From assembly GCA_026120035.1 (NCBI GenBank), contig JALRME010000004.1:62001-126000 (forward strand): 64,000 nt of DNA. The letters are read 5' to 3'. Each line of letters begins with the position of its first letter. The first letter of the stretch is position 1. Below, in pieces: positions 45,533 through 58,453 of the stretch. A program made the translations under genes and the position numbers. The DNA is from Coleophoma eucalyptorum. Its lineage: Eukaryota; Ascomycota; Leotiomycetes; Helotiales; Dermateaceae. The notes beneath the pieces are model-generated. The model had not been told where the DNA came from. It worked only from the letters and a program-made list of their open reading frames with translations, and ran no database searches.

Positions 45533-47217
45533 ATGGTTAATTATATTTCGTTTCTATGTGTGCTTTCAGCGTCTCTATCATCGCTTACTCTTGGTCTCGA
45601 TGTTGGAATGACATCGAGCACACTTGTTCAGCCAACGTTTATCTCGTACTTCAACAATCTATCACCTTCCACTATGGGCGGTATTTTTGCTGTCTTTAGT
45701 ATGTACATGTTTTCTTAATTGCTATTTCTGGTTTCACCAGTTCTGCTGTGAATCACGAACTATAATATAATGTCTTGGTTGATTAATTGCTAGAAAGTAC
45801 TGCAAATGTTGGAATACTGATTGTAGGCCGACTGATTTGCGGCTTTGGAGCGCGACAACTTACCGCTATATTTACTGTCTATGTATCCGAAGTCGCCCCT
45901 CCTTATATCTGAGGTGCATTGGGCGGTTTACAGATGCTCATGATCGAAGTGGCAATTTTCGTCGCTACAGGTGCTGGATATGGATTTTGTGGCAATTTCA
46001 ACTCGGATGCACAATGGCGTGGGCCTCTAGCAGTCCAAGCAATCCCACTCATCATTTTAATTCTCGTGACTTTCTTCCTACCTGAATCTCCGCGGTGACT
46101 TATATCAAAAGGCAAGGAAGAGCAAGCAATGAAGGTTCTGAAGCGACTTCACCAGAAAGCGTCCCGGAGGACCCTTTGTTTTAAGCGAATACCACGAAAT
46201 TATGAATCAACTTGCGGCAGAAAAAGAGCAGCTCCAGCCGACTTGGATGCATATTGCAACCAAACCTTCTTGGCGACGTCGCATTCTATTAGCAATCGGC
46301 TTACAGACCTTCTCTCAACTGACAGGTATCAACTGCGTCCAATACTACGCTGGCAAGCAGGCTCCACTTCACTCTCTTGCTGAGTCAAAGAGAAATAAAA
46401 CATTTGATTTCATTATATGCTAATACTACTTCTGGGGTAAGCCACCATCTATAAGAAACTAGCTTTCGGTACTGCTGGAGCCCTACGCTTAAACCTTATT
46501 TATGGAGCTTTCGGCTTCATCTTCGCGATATTCTGGGTTTTAACTCTTGATCGACTTCGTCGTGTCACTGTGCTTGTTGTTTCTGAACTTTTTATGGGTG
46601 CGGCCCTTCTAGTTCAGGCTGTCAATTCAGCTATATATAGTGACAAAACAAGTGTAAATCACAATACTCTCAATGCCCAAGTAGCCATGTTTTTTGTTTT
46701 CAACTTCTTCTTTATCGCTGGCGGGTATGTACTTCTACATACACCTGTATTTGTGACAGCAGGTGGAGTCTAACACTTGCTTGTACTATATTATCGTGGC
46801 TTATGCCTCCAGAAATGTGTCCAATGGCAATTCGGTAAGTTTCCTGTCTTAGCTATGTATGGTCATGGAACATCTAACAACCCCTTTACCAGTGCCAAAG
46901 CCAACTCTGTATCTGTATCTGTCAATAACTAATCATAATAACAAAAAAAGTGTTCATACGAAGAAGAATGGGTTAAAGATCGTTCCTGGTTATTTGCTGG
47001 TCCACTGCCAAAGTATGTGGCGCCTCAATTCTTTTTAACATTAACTAATAGTGACTGCTGAATTTCTAGCTCCCCGAACTTAGAGTTTACAACTTATCAC
47101 AATCTGTACACACCGGAAAGCACCCAAGAATTTATTCAACCTTGTCCATCACCCTACGAATCTTATGATGGGCCGCACTGGATGATTACCGATCAGGCTG
47201 ACTTATGGAAAATGTAG
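45533..47217 (+). pseudogene. MFS sugar transporter pseudogene
   Basis: The start (ATG 45533) reads VNYISFLCVLSASLSSLTLG and PTFISYFNNLSPSTMGGIFA. After an intron it goes on with GRLICGFGARQLTAIFTVYVS, VAPPYI, a TGA where the family has Arg (x-I-R-G-x-x-G), then GALGGLQMLMIE. Later LPESPR is followed by TGA in place of Trp (E-S-P-R-W-L), then LISKGKEEQA. A frameshift precedes LAIGLQTFSQLTGINCVQYY. The C-terminal part is in pieces and the last readable part ends at 47217. Both nonsense codons are explained by single C-to-T or G-to-A changes. It was a sugar porter of the MFS superfamily. Confidence 0.85.
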
Positions 47218-47751
47218 ACGTCTGATGATAAGGGGCTTATTTTACAGGAATGGAATCCAATATTTTTCCATTCTGCAGGATTAGTGTGACAAATAATTAT
47301 CCAGTGCTTAGAGCCAGCCGCATATGGATTCTAATGGATTGGAATTTCACTGACAATGGATATACATACTTGTCGCTGAGAATCTCAAAATAGAAGTTAT
47401 AAGCTGATCAGATTCGAAGAGCATATTAATCCTACCTAGATAAGCCACTAATATAGTGATAAACTACGTTTGAGTGACATTTGACTTAGAAAATTTGGCT
47501 GGGATGGCGACTGATAATGCTTAACTTCTACCCCGCACTTACAACATGCCGTAGCACACCACTAACCTCCTCGGCATATACGTTATGTCGGTTATAAAAG
47601 TAAGGAACGTTTGAGCACCTTACTTGGTTAATGCAACGTACTTTCATTAATTATGCCTAGATAATCCGTATTTGTCGGCATATGCTAGCGAGCAGCACCC
47701 GACCATTTTGTACTGGTTCTCGCAACACATTGGGTGATCGAGCTAGAGGCG

Positions 47752-50216
47752 ATGAAGCGCATAGCGAGGGCTTGTATTCGGTGCCGAAAGCAGAAGGTAA
47801 AATGTTGTCTGTAAGTTGAATTATTACTAAAGTGTCTCCCCATTGAAGGCTTTCTTAGAGACGAACGGGGCATGGGATACCGATGCTGTTTTCATTATTG
47901 ATTCAAGATATCAATATAACCTCACAAAATCTTGCTAATGTTATGTGTTTCTCTCTAGTGATGCATCTGGTTCTCTTGCTAGCCCGAATCCACCATGTCA
48001 ACGATGTATTCGTGCCAATACTGAATGCGTAATGGCAACATCTAGACGAGATAGACACCGAGGCACTAGACAAACTATTGGTTTGACCGCTGCTGGATCA
48101 CCATCGGGCATAAATGATAGAACAATCCCCCTTGTAGCAACGGAAAGTCAACCAAATGGACCAATTATAAACTCCTTTTTCCCGACAACGTCTGAGGGAG
48201 AAAGTAACCAAATAGAAGATGTGAGGATCGAAAGCAGCGAGTTTGAATGGACGACTATTGAAAGTACATTTGCTTCCGCCAATTGACATAATACATTCGA
48301 TGCACTAAACTTCCTCAACCAGGTTGCCGGAAATGCAAATGAGCCTCCCAAAGATAGCAATTCGCAGAATCTGCCGTACGATGCAGTGAATTTTCGACAG
48401 AACTTCGAGGTTAATGGATCAGAGCTTTACTAACACCATCTAGTTGTTACAGGGGTATTGACTACGGGGCAGGTAGCTAACTTGATTCAAAGGTAAATTA
48501 GTCTTAAAAGCTTAACCAGAAAGTGGCACTCACATAAGGCAACTCTAGATTTGCTACATCCTACCATCCTTGCTACCCAATAACACCCAAAAGAGTTTTA
48601 GATTGCTCGTTTCTAAATGAAACAGTGAATGACTCTCCACATCTTCTCACAGTTATTCTCAATATTGCGACTAGAGACTTAGCTGGTGGCAACCAGGTGC
48701 TGCAAGCTTGCTTGCGGTATATGAACGAGCTTGTTTTAGAGATCTCAGCTGGAAAAAGATGCAAAGTGGAAGCTGTCGAAGCTTTACTTCTTCTAGCTGA
48801 GTGGGAACCACAGAGCTCCACATCCAGTTCAAACGCTATCGGATGCGGTGACGAAGATAATGCTGCATGGATGCATATCGGGATGGCGATAAGATTAGGA
48901 TTTCTACTTAAACTTGATCGAAGTTCTCTTAAGGATGATAGTGAACAGCAAGTGGATACCTATCACCGTGAGCGATTAGCTTGGGCAGGTAGGTTAAGTA
49001 AGAAAGCTTCTGATCTTTGAATCCTCGCTAATAATAATAGCTTGTTATCTATCTGATCGTCAAACCTCCGTAAGAGTGGGAAGAGCCTTCGAGGCCCGAG
49101 ATGTAGATCCAGCAGCTGTGTACGGAAGCTACAGTTTCCCGTCTCTGCAAAGGAAAAGTTTTGCAGATGAAAATCACGCTAGTGTATTGCAAGCGCGCTT
49201 AGAGCTTACACAGATCTTTACCAACGTACACAACGTGTTATACTTGGGCAATGGTGGCACAATGAAAATTGTGTCGACTGGGGACTATGTGAATTAAATC
49301 GATGATTTCTGCGTCTCAATAAATGCTTGGAATAGAGTCTGGGGTAGTTTAACGTGTAAGTAGGTGTTCCGGTAAATGTATGTATACCAAGTTGACTAGA
49401 ACTTATGTTAGGTTCGCCGATGGTCAAAGTGCTGTTGCAATTATCTTATGAGTATCTGAGGCTGTACACAAATTGATACGCTTTTCAATCTACAAACATA
49501 CGTACACTATCCACTGAGTATCAGACCATATCAAATGATGTAGATGGTAGAAGAATTGACGTTGGAACCCTTCCTGACGCAAGGTTCATCTATGAGTCAG
49601 TGGATGCTGCAAAGAACTTGCTTACGATTGTTAATAATTATATTCCTCGAGACACGAGTTTGTGCAAATTTCCAATCAGATATCCTTTGTGACTTATCCA
49701 AATTCAGTCTCTAATCGTTGAGGCTTCTCTTTGAACTAATAATGCCTAGATACTGTGTTAATTCGGCTGTTTTTCTTTATAAGGTCGGCTTCACTATCCC
49801 CTAGAATATTCTCTACTAACTGATGACACTTAAAGGCATGGTCTTTACAAATTCTATCAGGGCCAGAGTAAAGGAGTGTTCGGCAGCTAATTTCTGATAC
49901 TGTACAATGCCTTCGAAAGGATAGCATCCGGCAGTCTGGATTAGGCGTACGGTATGCTCGTTTGCTTGAGCTCCTATGCCAACCTACAGATGAACACAAT
50001 TTTGATAGACAAGACACAACTGCTACTACTGACGTCTCAACACTTCAAGTACCTGCACCTCAACAGGTGTCTAGTAATTTTGCACAAGAATTCTCTTGGC
50101 TAGATTTACAAGCTCTAGGTGATTTATTGTCCGGATTTTCAAGGGTTGAAGCAGGTGTTTGCCTTGGGAACATGGAACAATTTTCACAACCATCTAGGCG
50201 TGCTAGCTTGTCATAG
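47752..50216 (+). pseudogene. Zn2Cys6 transcription factor pseudogene
   Basis: ATG 47752 starts MKRIARACIRCRKQKVKC; after an intron the cluster completes with PPCQRCIRANTEC. The frame then meets TGA after SAN (expected Trp), continues through NTFDALNFLNQVAG to TAA after ELY (expected Gln), and goes on with LTVILNIATRDLAGGN, AWMHIGMAIRLGF and another TAA after GDYVN. The C-terminal part (GVRYARLLELLCQP, SWLDLQALGDLLSG) ends at TAG 50214-50216. Multiple stops, each one transition from a sense codon, plus lost splice sites make it non-functional. It sits downstream of the dead transporter in the same orientation and was probably its regulator. Confidence 0.8.
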
Positions 50217-50860
50217 AATGAGGTGGGATGGCCGACAGAGGGTAACTGATGTCGAATGTGTTAATATTATGAGAATGCTGCATTCTATAACGTGCAAACC
50301 TTTTCTATACTCTTTTGCCTCTTCTGTACGAAAATATTCAATGCTACCGAATTTCAAATTGTTCCGTTGAAAGGTAGAAAGGAGCTGCGGTCTATCCATA
50401 TAACTGGGGCATGGTTAATATCTTCACGAGCTCTATTGAGATTAATCCTTCTAAATTCTGATATTCTAAATAGCGTATCCCATCGACTGCCACGGCTATG
50501 AATTTTATTGTGACAAGGGTTATAGCCAGCTATATTCACGTACATGTCATGAAAAAATAGTGCGACGCTGAAATTCACCTCACCTGTGACAGCCGGTGGG
50601 ATAGCTTAGAGTATCTAAATCTACAAGACTATGCCTATGCTCCATTAGTAGCCCAAAGTTTGCGGGATAGCCATCTTGCAAGGCTGCTTGCACAGAGGTG
50701 CGTAGGCAAAGCAATTGTAAGCATGATGTCTATATTTCCCAAACCAGTTGGTAATGCCTGACGGCATACAGATCTCGCATACTTGCTGTGGGTTTGAGCA
50801 AAACGGGGGCAGCGTTAACGAAGACAAGGCTGCGGTGTTATCGTCATTGACAGATACGTA

Positions 50861-50911
50861 CGAAAAGGGTTATCGAAATTCATGAAAAATGACAAGGGTT
50901 ATTCTGCCGCT
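50861..50911 (+). repeat. left terminal inverted repeat of the Tc1/mariner element
   Basis: Starts CGAAAAGGGTTATCGAAATT and pairs with the right end (52091-52138), which in reverse complement starts CAAAAGGGGGTTGTCGAAAT. Confidence 0.8.
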
Positions 50912-52090
50912 ACACTGAGCCTATTTAGTATGGAGTCTGACTTTAGCTAATCTCTGTGGAATAGAGTCAATAAAGCTATTGATCTCTTTTTGCTGGATCT
51001 CATGGTCCCAGATATCAACTACGACTTCCTTTAACTGTTCAATTGACGAGCCACTATGTGGGTTCCTATTCCTAATCCTCTGTTTTAAGATCCTCCATAT
51101 GTTTTCAATTGGGTTCAGATCCGGAGAGTTAGCTAGCCAGTCAAGGAGAGTATTTATATGATATATAATACGTGTAGCATTATAGAGGCCTTAATTTCCC
51201 TTAGTATTCTTTAGCCTATAGACTCTTGAGCCATCTTCTACGTAGAAATAGCCTTGTCGATATCGATCTTTAAAGATCTCTTGGAGAGGGCCACGGAGAA
51301 TCTAAGCTCGTATTTAGCCCGAGTAAACCCTTCCCTTGACCCTTTGTACAGACAAAATAAAGAGGCGTTTTGAAGTTATATCCAATAGCTGCCCAACACA
51401 TAATTGAGTCTCGGCCAGAGTTAAAGGTAAACTAACCACAATCTAGCCGGTTTCTTTTTCTACGTTTCTATAGGACTTTAACACGCCGGCGTAGGTTTGT
51501 CCTAGCAACTGTCTCGTCGGTATATATACCTTTCCTCTAGTACTCGCTTAGCCGATCCTAATTCTTAATTGAAAATATCCACCGGCGGCGCTTTTGATCC
51601 TTGCTCAGCCACGGCTTCGAGTCTGGAGAATGGTGGTGGTAGCCCCAACGAGCCTAAGCTCGTAACAAGGTAGTATAAGAGGCCTTAATACCATAAGCTT
51701 CTTCTGCGATCTTTTGGAGAGGTAAGATACGTCGATCGTAGTGTCCTATAATCCAGTAGATTATATCTTTGATATAGTCATTTATGACCTTTAAAGGCCG
51801 GCCAAGTTTTTAAGAAGACGATCGAGTCCTTCGTTCTATGCCTTGTCGAAGCCATTTCCAGGCTGTAGATACTGGAATTCCTAGTTCTTTTGCTGGACTT
51901 CGATAAACCATGCTCGACTAGACCAAAGAACCTTGCCTTTCGTGGTGTGTCCCACTTATGGCGGTTGATACCCATTGTAGCTGTAGGTGAAGTTGTCCAT
52001 TGTAACTATCGATGTCGCTGTGGCTATACTATCACCGTCGATATCGATGACGATACAGTGACGATATCGTGTAGGTGGCATAGTAGGAAA

Positions 52091-52138
52091 GGCGGTGAGT
52101 AACCCCTGTTTTTCAAGAATTTCGACAACCCCCTTTTG
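52091..52138 (-). repeat. right terminal inverted repeat of the Tc1/mariner element
   Basis: Reverse complement aligns along about 48 bases with the left end, with a few substitutions and a 2-base gap. Confidence 0.8.
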
Positions 52139-52525
52139 TACGTTGCGCGAGGCGCTTGTGGCACAATCGCTAATTTCTTTGCAAGGAGTATGGTTAAAAA
52201 TTGCTGAAGCTGCTCTAGACCCACGGCTAGGATATAATACCGAAGCTGTTACAAAGAAACAGAGCGAAAACTTTCGAAACTGGATGATGGGCAGTGAGCC
52301 CAGTCACGTGACAGCGAATCGACGACCATGAGATCACGTGATATACCAACTCCCGAGAATGGGGCTCACAGAGTCACAGAAACGTCATTTTTCTTAGGGA
52401 ATCCTGAATTGATTGTGACGTAGCTAAGGCCACCTCGCTTAGCCACCGCTAGGCACGGGATCGCTCGTTTCGAGAAGGGACTAATATATTTCCGTCCAAG
52501 CGACTTTTGGACCCACTATCAGACG

Positions 52526-52535
52526 TATAATAAAA
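52526..52535 (+). promoter_or_regulatory. TATA-like box of the mannitol dehydrogenase gene
   Basis: TATAATAAAA, 96 bases before the ATG at 52622, followed by a C/A-rich leader. Confidence 0.45.
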
Positions 52536-52621
52536 GGATCAATCCTGCAACCAACATAGAAGTCTTAAGCAGTGAACAAAGTATCTAGACCTTTCCTTAT
52601 CTCTAAACACAGTCAATTGCA

Positions 52622-54145
52622 ATGGCGCCAAGCACCGCCGTCAAGCTCAACAACCAAAACATAGCCCTTCTTGTACAGAACGCGGAGCAGAGTCAGAATG
52701 CCATCAAGGTGCCAAGCTTCGATCGGAATGGTGTCAAAGAAGGCATCGTTCACGTTGGCGTCGGCGGCTTCCACAGGGCACATTTAGCCGTGTACATCGA
52801 TGGGCTGATGGGCCAATACGGCGTGCGCGATTGGGCTATCTGCGGCGTGGGCCTCCAGCCCTTCGACGAGAGCATGCGAGACGCCCTGGTACCGCAGGAC
52901 TGTCTGTACACCGTCATTGAGCGTTCAGCTACGGGGAGCAGTGCGCGTGTCATCGGCAGCATCAATTCCTTTTTATATGCGGCTGACAGCCCAGAGGCGG
53001 TTGTCGCTAAGATGGCCCACCCCGACACACATATTGTGTCCATGACCATCACGGAGAGCGGCTACTATTACAACGAAAACACGCATGAGCTGGAATTGGA
53101 GCACCCAGATATCGTTGCTGATCTAGCTAGTGATCTGGTCAAACCACGTACCACGTTTGGATACCTCTTTGCTGCCTTGGCCAGGCGTTATAAGGCCGGA
53201 CTACGACCATTTACAGTCTTGTCGTGCGACAACATGCAGAAGAACGGTACCATCACACGCAACATGCTGCTGACCTTTGCCCGTCATCGTGATCTCAAAA
53301 TCGCCGACTGGATTGAGAAATTAGGTGGATTCCCCAACAGCATGGTTGACCGAATCACGCCACGGACTGGAGAAATCGACAAGTCCAACCTGGCAGAGAC
53401 GTTTGGCATCCAAGATGCGTGGCCCGTGGTGACGGAGCCATTCATGCAATGGGTCGTCGAGGACAGGTTCGCCGACGGGCGGCCGCCTTTTGAGAAGGTC
53501 GGTGTGCAGGTCGTGAGTGACGTCTTGGATGTCGAAAAATTTGAATGCCACAAGCTGCGCCTGCTCAACGCGAGTCACACCGCCATGTCGTACGCCGCAT
53601 TCCTGGGAGGATTCGAGTACGTACACGAGGTGTTGGAAAACCCACTGTTCCACCGGTATATCTACAACATGATGCATCAGGAGGTTAAGCCTCTACTCCC
53701 ATCCATCCCAGGTGTCGACATAGATAAGTACTGCGATAAGCTACTGGAGCGCTTCGCAAATCCTACCATCATGGACCAGATTACCCGTCTTACCCTTAAT
53801 GGCTCCGGCAAGCTGCCGCAGTTCATTATGCCCTCTATTGCCGAGCAGATCATGGCTGGAACCCGCAACTTCCGCCGTCTGACCTTCTGCGTTGCCAGCT
53901 GGTTCCGCTACCTCAACGGCGTTGACGAACATGGCAAGCCCTACTCCATCGACGATCCCATGGCCGAAGATTTAAAGTCTAGGGCGAACAAGGGCGGCGA
54001 TAAGCCGTTCCCCTTGCTCGATGTTGCAAGTCTGTTTGGTGACGACTTGCGTAGCGACAAGACCTTTGTCGATGAGCTTACCAATGCCATGGAGAGTCTC
54101 TATCGTGATGGAGCCATTGCAACGCTGGCTAAGTATGTGGACTAG
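52622..54145 (+). CDS. mannitol 2-dehydrogenase (long-chain polyol dehydrogenase)
   Basis: Single exon, 507 residues, full length for the fungal family. N-terminal VHVGVGGFHRAHLAVYID is the family's cofactor-binding start. Catalytic motif HKLRLLNASHTAMSY (about 310-324) carries the Lys and the Asn-x3-His of the polyol-specific long-chain dehydrogenases. Reaction: D-mannitol + NAD+ to D-fructose + NADH; mannitol is a main fungal carbon store. The coding sequence is noticeably richer in G+C and free of stops, unlike the decayed transporter, regulator and transposon just upstream. The DNA between 52139 and 52621 is its promoter. Confidence 0.95.
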   Translation: MAPSTAVKLNNQNIALLVQNAEQSQNAIKVPSFDRNGVKEGIVHVGVGGFHRAHLAVYIDGLMGQYGVRDWAICGVGLQPFDESMRDALVPQDCLYTVIERSATGSSARVIGSINSFLYAADSPEAVVAKMAHPDTHIVSMTITESGYYYNENTHELELEHPDIVADLASDLVKPRTTFGYLFAALARRYKAGLRPFTVLSCDNMQKNGTITRNMLLTFARHRDLKIADWIEKLGGFPNSMVDRITPRTGEIDKSNLAETFGIQDAWPVVTEPFMQWVVEDRFADGRPPFEKVGVQVVSDVLDVEKFECHKLRLLNASHTAMSYAAFLGGFEYVHEVLENPLFHRYIYNMMHQEVKPLLPSIPGVDIDKYCDKLLERFANPTIMDQITRLTLNGSGKLPQFIMPSIAEQIMAGTRNFRRLTFCVASWFRYLNGVDEHGKPYSIDDPMAEDLKSRANKGGDKPFPLLDVASLFGDDLRSDKTFVDELTNAMESLYRDGAIATLAKYVD

Positions 54146-57100
54146 GCAACGGGATTATTACCGAATAGACTTATAGAATATAGAAGGGAATTTTTAAATG
54201 GATCTATTTACACTAAATCTCTAGAGCAGCGTAGTGTTACAACCTACGCTTGGTGTAACTTACATAACCAGTAGTCTGTTCTCCTAATTAGAAGGTAACT
54301 ACTTAGTATATATAGAGCAGGAAGTTCCAAGTAGATAGGGATAAAAATTTAAAATATATTCTATTGAGATTAGAAATAGTAAGCTAAGTAAGCCAAACTA
54401 CTTTATTTAAGAATTTTTTCCGTTGGAAATCGAGGCTGGAAACTCGCAGGTCAGCCCTATACCTGAGACCATTAAATCTAGCCTCGATATGAAATCATAT
54501 ATATGAGCAAGTTACAGGCGTTTCTGATCATTATTTTGGTGTTTTAAAGAGATATCAGACATGATGAACGCGTAGACAAGTAAAATTCCGGCCGTTCAAA
54601 CGCGGGAGGCTGCACACTTGTGAATATAACCGGCTGCAAATGATTTTGAGTATCCGAATCTTTCTACTACATAAATTGAGATCAAGGAACATTTACAGAT
54701 GTGTTCCTTGCCGTAACACGTTTTGTACTGTGCCTGGCCAATCTACGGGTAAGGCAATATCCGAGAAAGTTTGAACAGCGATGTTTTGAAAGAAACTATG
54801 ATAGCGAGAAATTTAAGGAATGCGATGATTTCATGGGATCTCATCCAAGTAAGTCGATATGGCAAGCTTGAGGTTTTGAACGAGGGGAGAACAACATTTA
54901 GCTATTGAGAAACACCACTCAAACGACGAAATGAGTGACGCCTAATTCAGTGACATCACTAGCAATAATTCTTTTACAGAAGATGATCGAACAATCAAGT
55001 CCCCTTTGATAAGAACTTCATCGGATACTTGGACATCAATGTTGTCTAAATGGCAGCTGTGGAAAAGAACGTGGCGAGACAAGCGAAGTGCTTCCAACTG
55101 GCACAGATCCACATATGCAAAAGCTTAGGTCCGGCCCTAGCCTTGCTCTATTTTTGTCTCTGGAAACTTTGTGGCGAAATAATATGATGATTAAATCTAG
55201 CAAGAGAAGGAAGGCAGATTGATTAGGTTTCGGAACCTAGATGCAGGAGCATCCTAATCCGATACCCGTAATATCGACCATGAGCAGCCTAATCTTCGTT
55301 TAACGTTATAATCCTAGCAAGCTTGCTGAACAGGCGACTAGAGCATAGTTAGGCAGGACCCAGCCTCGCTTCCATGCAAGATTACTACTGTTCCCCACCC
55401 AAATAGAGGCTACTTACAGTATTTATGCTCCACCTATAGTTCTGGTCCACATCTTGAGAAATAGCTTCGTTGAGGGGGTGGAGTAGTAAGAAGTTTATCT
55501 AACCATGATTTTCAGGATCCACAACTCACAGTTAAACCCGTAATCAAGGTATAGCACAATACCGAGTAGCAATCTCTGTTGCATCTTGATCAGTCTAATT
55601 TGCCTCCCAGGAAGTCGAATATGTGTGCCTGCTGAGTTTCTCTTAATTCTATTTCTATCAACCTATACCAGAATACATCTTACCTTTATAATTATTTTTA
55701 TCGTTCCACTACTCCGATCACTCGCTGCGGCAAACTTTTCCAATGTACCTCTCGCCCTTAATGGAATAGACGTCGTTGCAGAAGCGCCCAGATAGTTGTG
55801 CCCAGAATAATGCTAACTTAAGCTGTTACATCGGGTAGACGATCACACAGGAGGTACCATACCATACCATTCGTCCGGTTCGGTGCAATTCTAATAACTA
55901 ATGGCGAGACTACTGGTAGGTATTTTCCGTAAGATGATTCCACGATATAATCATCTTCATCCTCATCTTCATCCTCGTCTTTGGGATCGTCTATCTATCC
56001 ATCTTTGTACGCCCCTTTGTGTTCATCATCATGCTCATGATCATTCTCGCTGGCTTCCTCCTCATCTTTATCTACCTCAGATGGTCCAAAGAAACCTGTA
56101 TCTACTCTAAGTCGGGTTGTGTAGCCACTGCCCTGCCTTGCTATGTAGTCCGGGTTGACAATATTATCCGCAAATGCACTTTGTCGGGTTGTTTTGGTGC
56201 TTGTAGCGGTCATCTGAAGTAGACCTCGATATCAAAATCTAGAAGTTGAGAGAGACATGAGTACTTAAGGGGTCCACCAGGTGACCGTTTGTGACATGAT
56301 CTGTATGGGTGTAGAAGTAATATTTTGAACCTTGTTAGATATGCTACAAAACTATATTACTGAGCTCACGAATTTGTTAGTGCAAAATTTGCTTAAATAA
56401 ACCGAAATTCTGACGCATTCTTAGCTCTCTCTAACCTAGTCCTGTAATCGTTAGGGTCGCCTATAGAGCCAAATCCGGGACCCAAACCGAAAAAGTGGTC
56501 ATACTGATAGCAGATAGATTCATGATCCAAATCCACTTGAGGTTCGTAATCTTGCTAGTCTACTTGGTTAATACATTAGTATTGTAAATTACAGCTGAGT
56601 GATTTTTACATAGATCACCTGACCTCGGATATTATTTGTTCCGCCAAAGTCACGAGAAGAAATAAGCTAAGATGCATTTCCAAATAAATTCTGGATAATT
56701 GTATTGAGTTACTTGAATTCTCATATGTCTACATACAGTTTCAGTGTGCTTTCTTAATCTGTTTTCAAATGCTGTACGTGAATGCACAACTTCAACACCT
56801 GAAGGCCAGGTCGCGTTTTTCTCGGACACGTAAGCCGAGCCGACCGCTCACCCGCGACCACCCACCGATATTGAGACTGCCACCGCCTAAGAGATGCTGG
56901 AGTCGGGACAACAAGTGCCATTATTCTGACGACTGGTTTCGGCTTTTGTTCGCTTTTGGCGCTGTATGTCATGAGGAAGCTGACACTCAACGCTTTTCGC
57001 AACTTGTCAAAGCTAGCTTAATCCAGCCATTCCCAACGCAGCTGCTCGACAGCCTTCTGAGCAAAACCAATAAACGCAATGCTCAACAGGCGGCAACGGC

Positions 57101-57540
57101 TGCAGTTCAGCCACCGGTTTACAAATCCAGATGGTCCCCGAAATGTGGGCGAAGAAAATACCGAGATAAGAGATCCGTCAACTTTTTGATCGAGATCTAT
57201 TGTATATAAAGTGCTGGTCGAAGCGCTACTGAAGGCTACTTATTACTATATTTTCAATTGTGGGCCTCTTAAGACCTCTTCCTCATCGTCGTACTTGAAG
57301 ACCTATTATACTTATCATAACAGCCTTTCCCAGCTATAAGCTCCTACATATCAGTTGAATACAGTTTTCGTTCGTCAAAACGTTCCCCTTACTTTCAAAT
57401 CCGCGTAAGCCGGCGTACGACGAACAGACTGTCAGTTAGCTAACCCACCTTCACCGGAGTTTTTGGGCTTACAGGCTACATAGTAGAGAATTAGCAATAA
57501 TTGTGTATATCGTGATACGAACGAACTCCTCAAAGTCACA
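54146..57540. other. 3.4 kb gene-free stretch
   Basis: AT-rich. Short open frames (e.g. 146 codons at 56769-57209) show no motif or splice context. No transposon or RNA signal recognised. Confidence 0.5.
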
Positions 57541-58453
57541 ATGGATCCCTCATGTAATGAATGCATCAAGGTACGGCCTCAATCTAAACCCCAAGAATGG
57601 CCCATTGACAAACCCTACTTATCGCGTTCCCTAGGGCACCATCCATAAAGGCCTGCCTATTGGCAAGGAAGAAACGATTCACGGCTTGAATACTTACGTA
57701 GTCGGCAACACCACCAACCCGCGGGGTATCATAGTAATGTACTCGGACATCTTCGGCCTACCGCTACCCAACAACAAACTCATTGCCGACGCTTTCGCTA
57801 AAAGCGGCGAATGGCTAGTCTACCTCCCAGACTTCTTTAAGGGCGATCCCGTACGGCTCAAGGTTGCTGATGTTCTAATTCCCGTCGAGACGGCCAAGCA
57901 GTCAGCATTCGCAAAGTATACGGGACTTCTTGCTAGTGCGCCGTCATTCATCATGTGGATGACAAGGCATAAGGTGGAGCCTACTAACAAGATTTGTATG
58001 GATTTCTTGCAAGCGTTAAGACGCGCAACTCCCCGGAGCCAGAAGATCGGGATGGTTGGATTCTGCTGGGGTGGAAAGTACGCAATTCGAGCCGGGTTAG
58101 AGAGTAACATGATCGAGGTTGATGGTGGAAAGGTGCCACTTGTGGATGCCGTGGTAGGCTTACACCCGAGTCATTTAACCATTCCAGATGATGTCGAAAC
58201 TTTGGTCGTGCCTGTTAGCTATGGATGGGGCTTGGAGGACACTGCTGTGAAGATTGAGCAGAAGGATAAGGTGGAGAAGGTCCATACGAATGCTAAAGGG
58301 GCGGGGAGAAAGGTGCCGGAGATGGAGCATAAAGTGTATAAACCTGGGCGGCATGGTTTTGCTGTGCGAGGCAATCCAGATGATCCGCTAGAAAGAGCGT
58401 GCTTGGAGGACTCGGTGACACAAGTCTTGAATTGGTTCGGACGGTGGCTTTAA
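57541..58453 (+). CDS. dienelactone hydrolase family protein
   Basis: Exon 1 (57541-57570) encodes MDPSCNECIK; a 64-nt intron (57571-57634) precedes exon 2 (57635-58453); 282 residues. An alpha/beta hydrolase of the DLH family with the Cys nucleophile in GFCWGG (Cys154), Asp in GLEDTAV (about 212) and His in GRHGFAVRG (about 250). Most fungal homologues are uncharacterised; carboxymethylenebutenolidase activity is assumed from the family. No signal peptide: cytosolic. Confidence 0.92.

Larger units (their letters stand above)
50861..52138 (-). mobile_element. decayed Tc1/mariner transposon with terminal inverted repeats
   Basis: About 1278 bp bounded by roughly 50-bp inverted repeats and flanked on both sides by TA (50859-50860, 52139-52140), the Tc1/mariner target. 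Minus-strand coding remains: KELGIPVSTAWKWLRQGIE (helix-turn-helix part), YTDETVARTNLRRR (first Asp region), FYVEDGSRVHR (second), NSPDLNPIENIWRILKQRIR (third), then SSIEQLKEVVVDIWDHEIQQ. Stops and a frameshift interrupt it (TGA/TAG at several sites), so it cannot make transposase. It lies between the dead regulator and the mannitol dehydrogenase gene. Confidence 0.88.

Noticed and set aside
56769..57209. 146-codon open frame
   Set aside because: Basic, low-complexity, no motif; no evidence that it is a gene.
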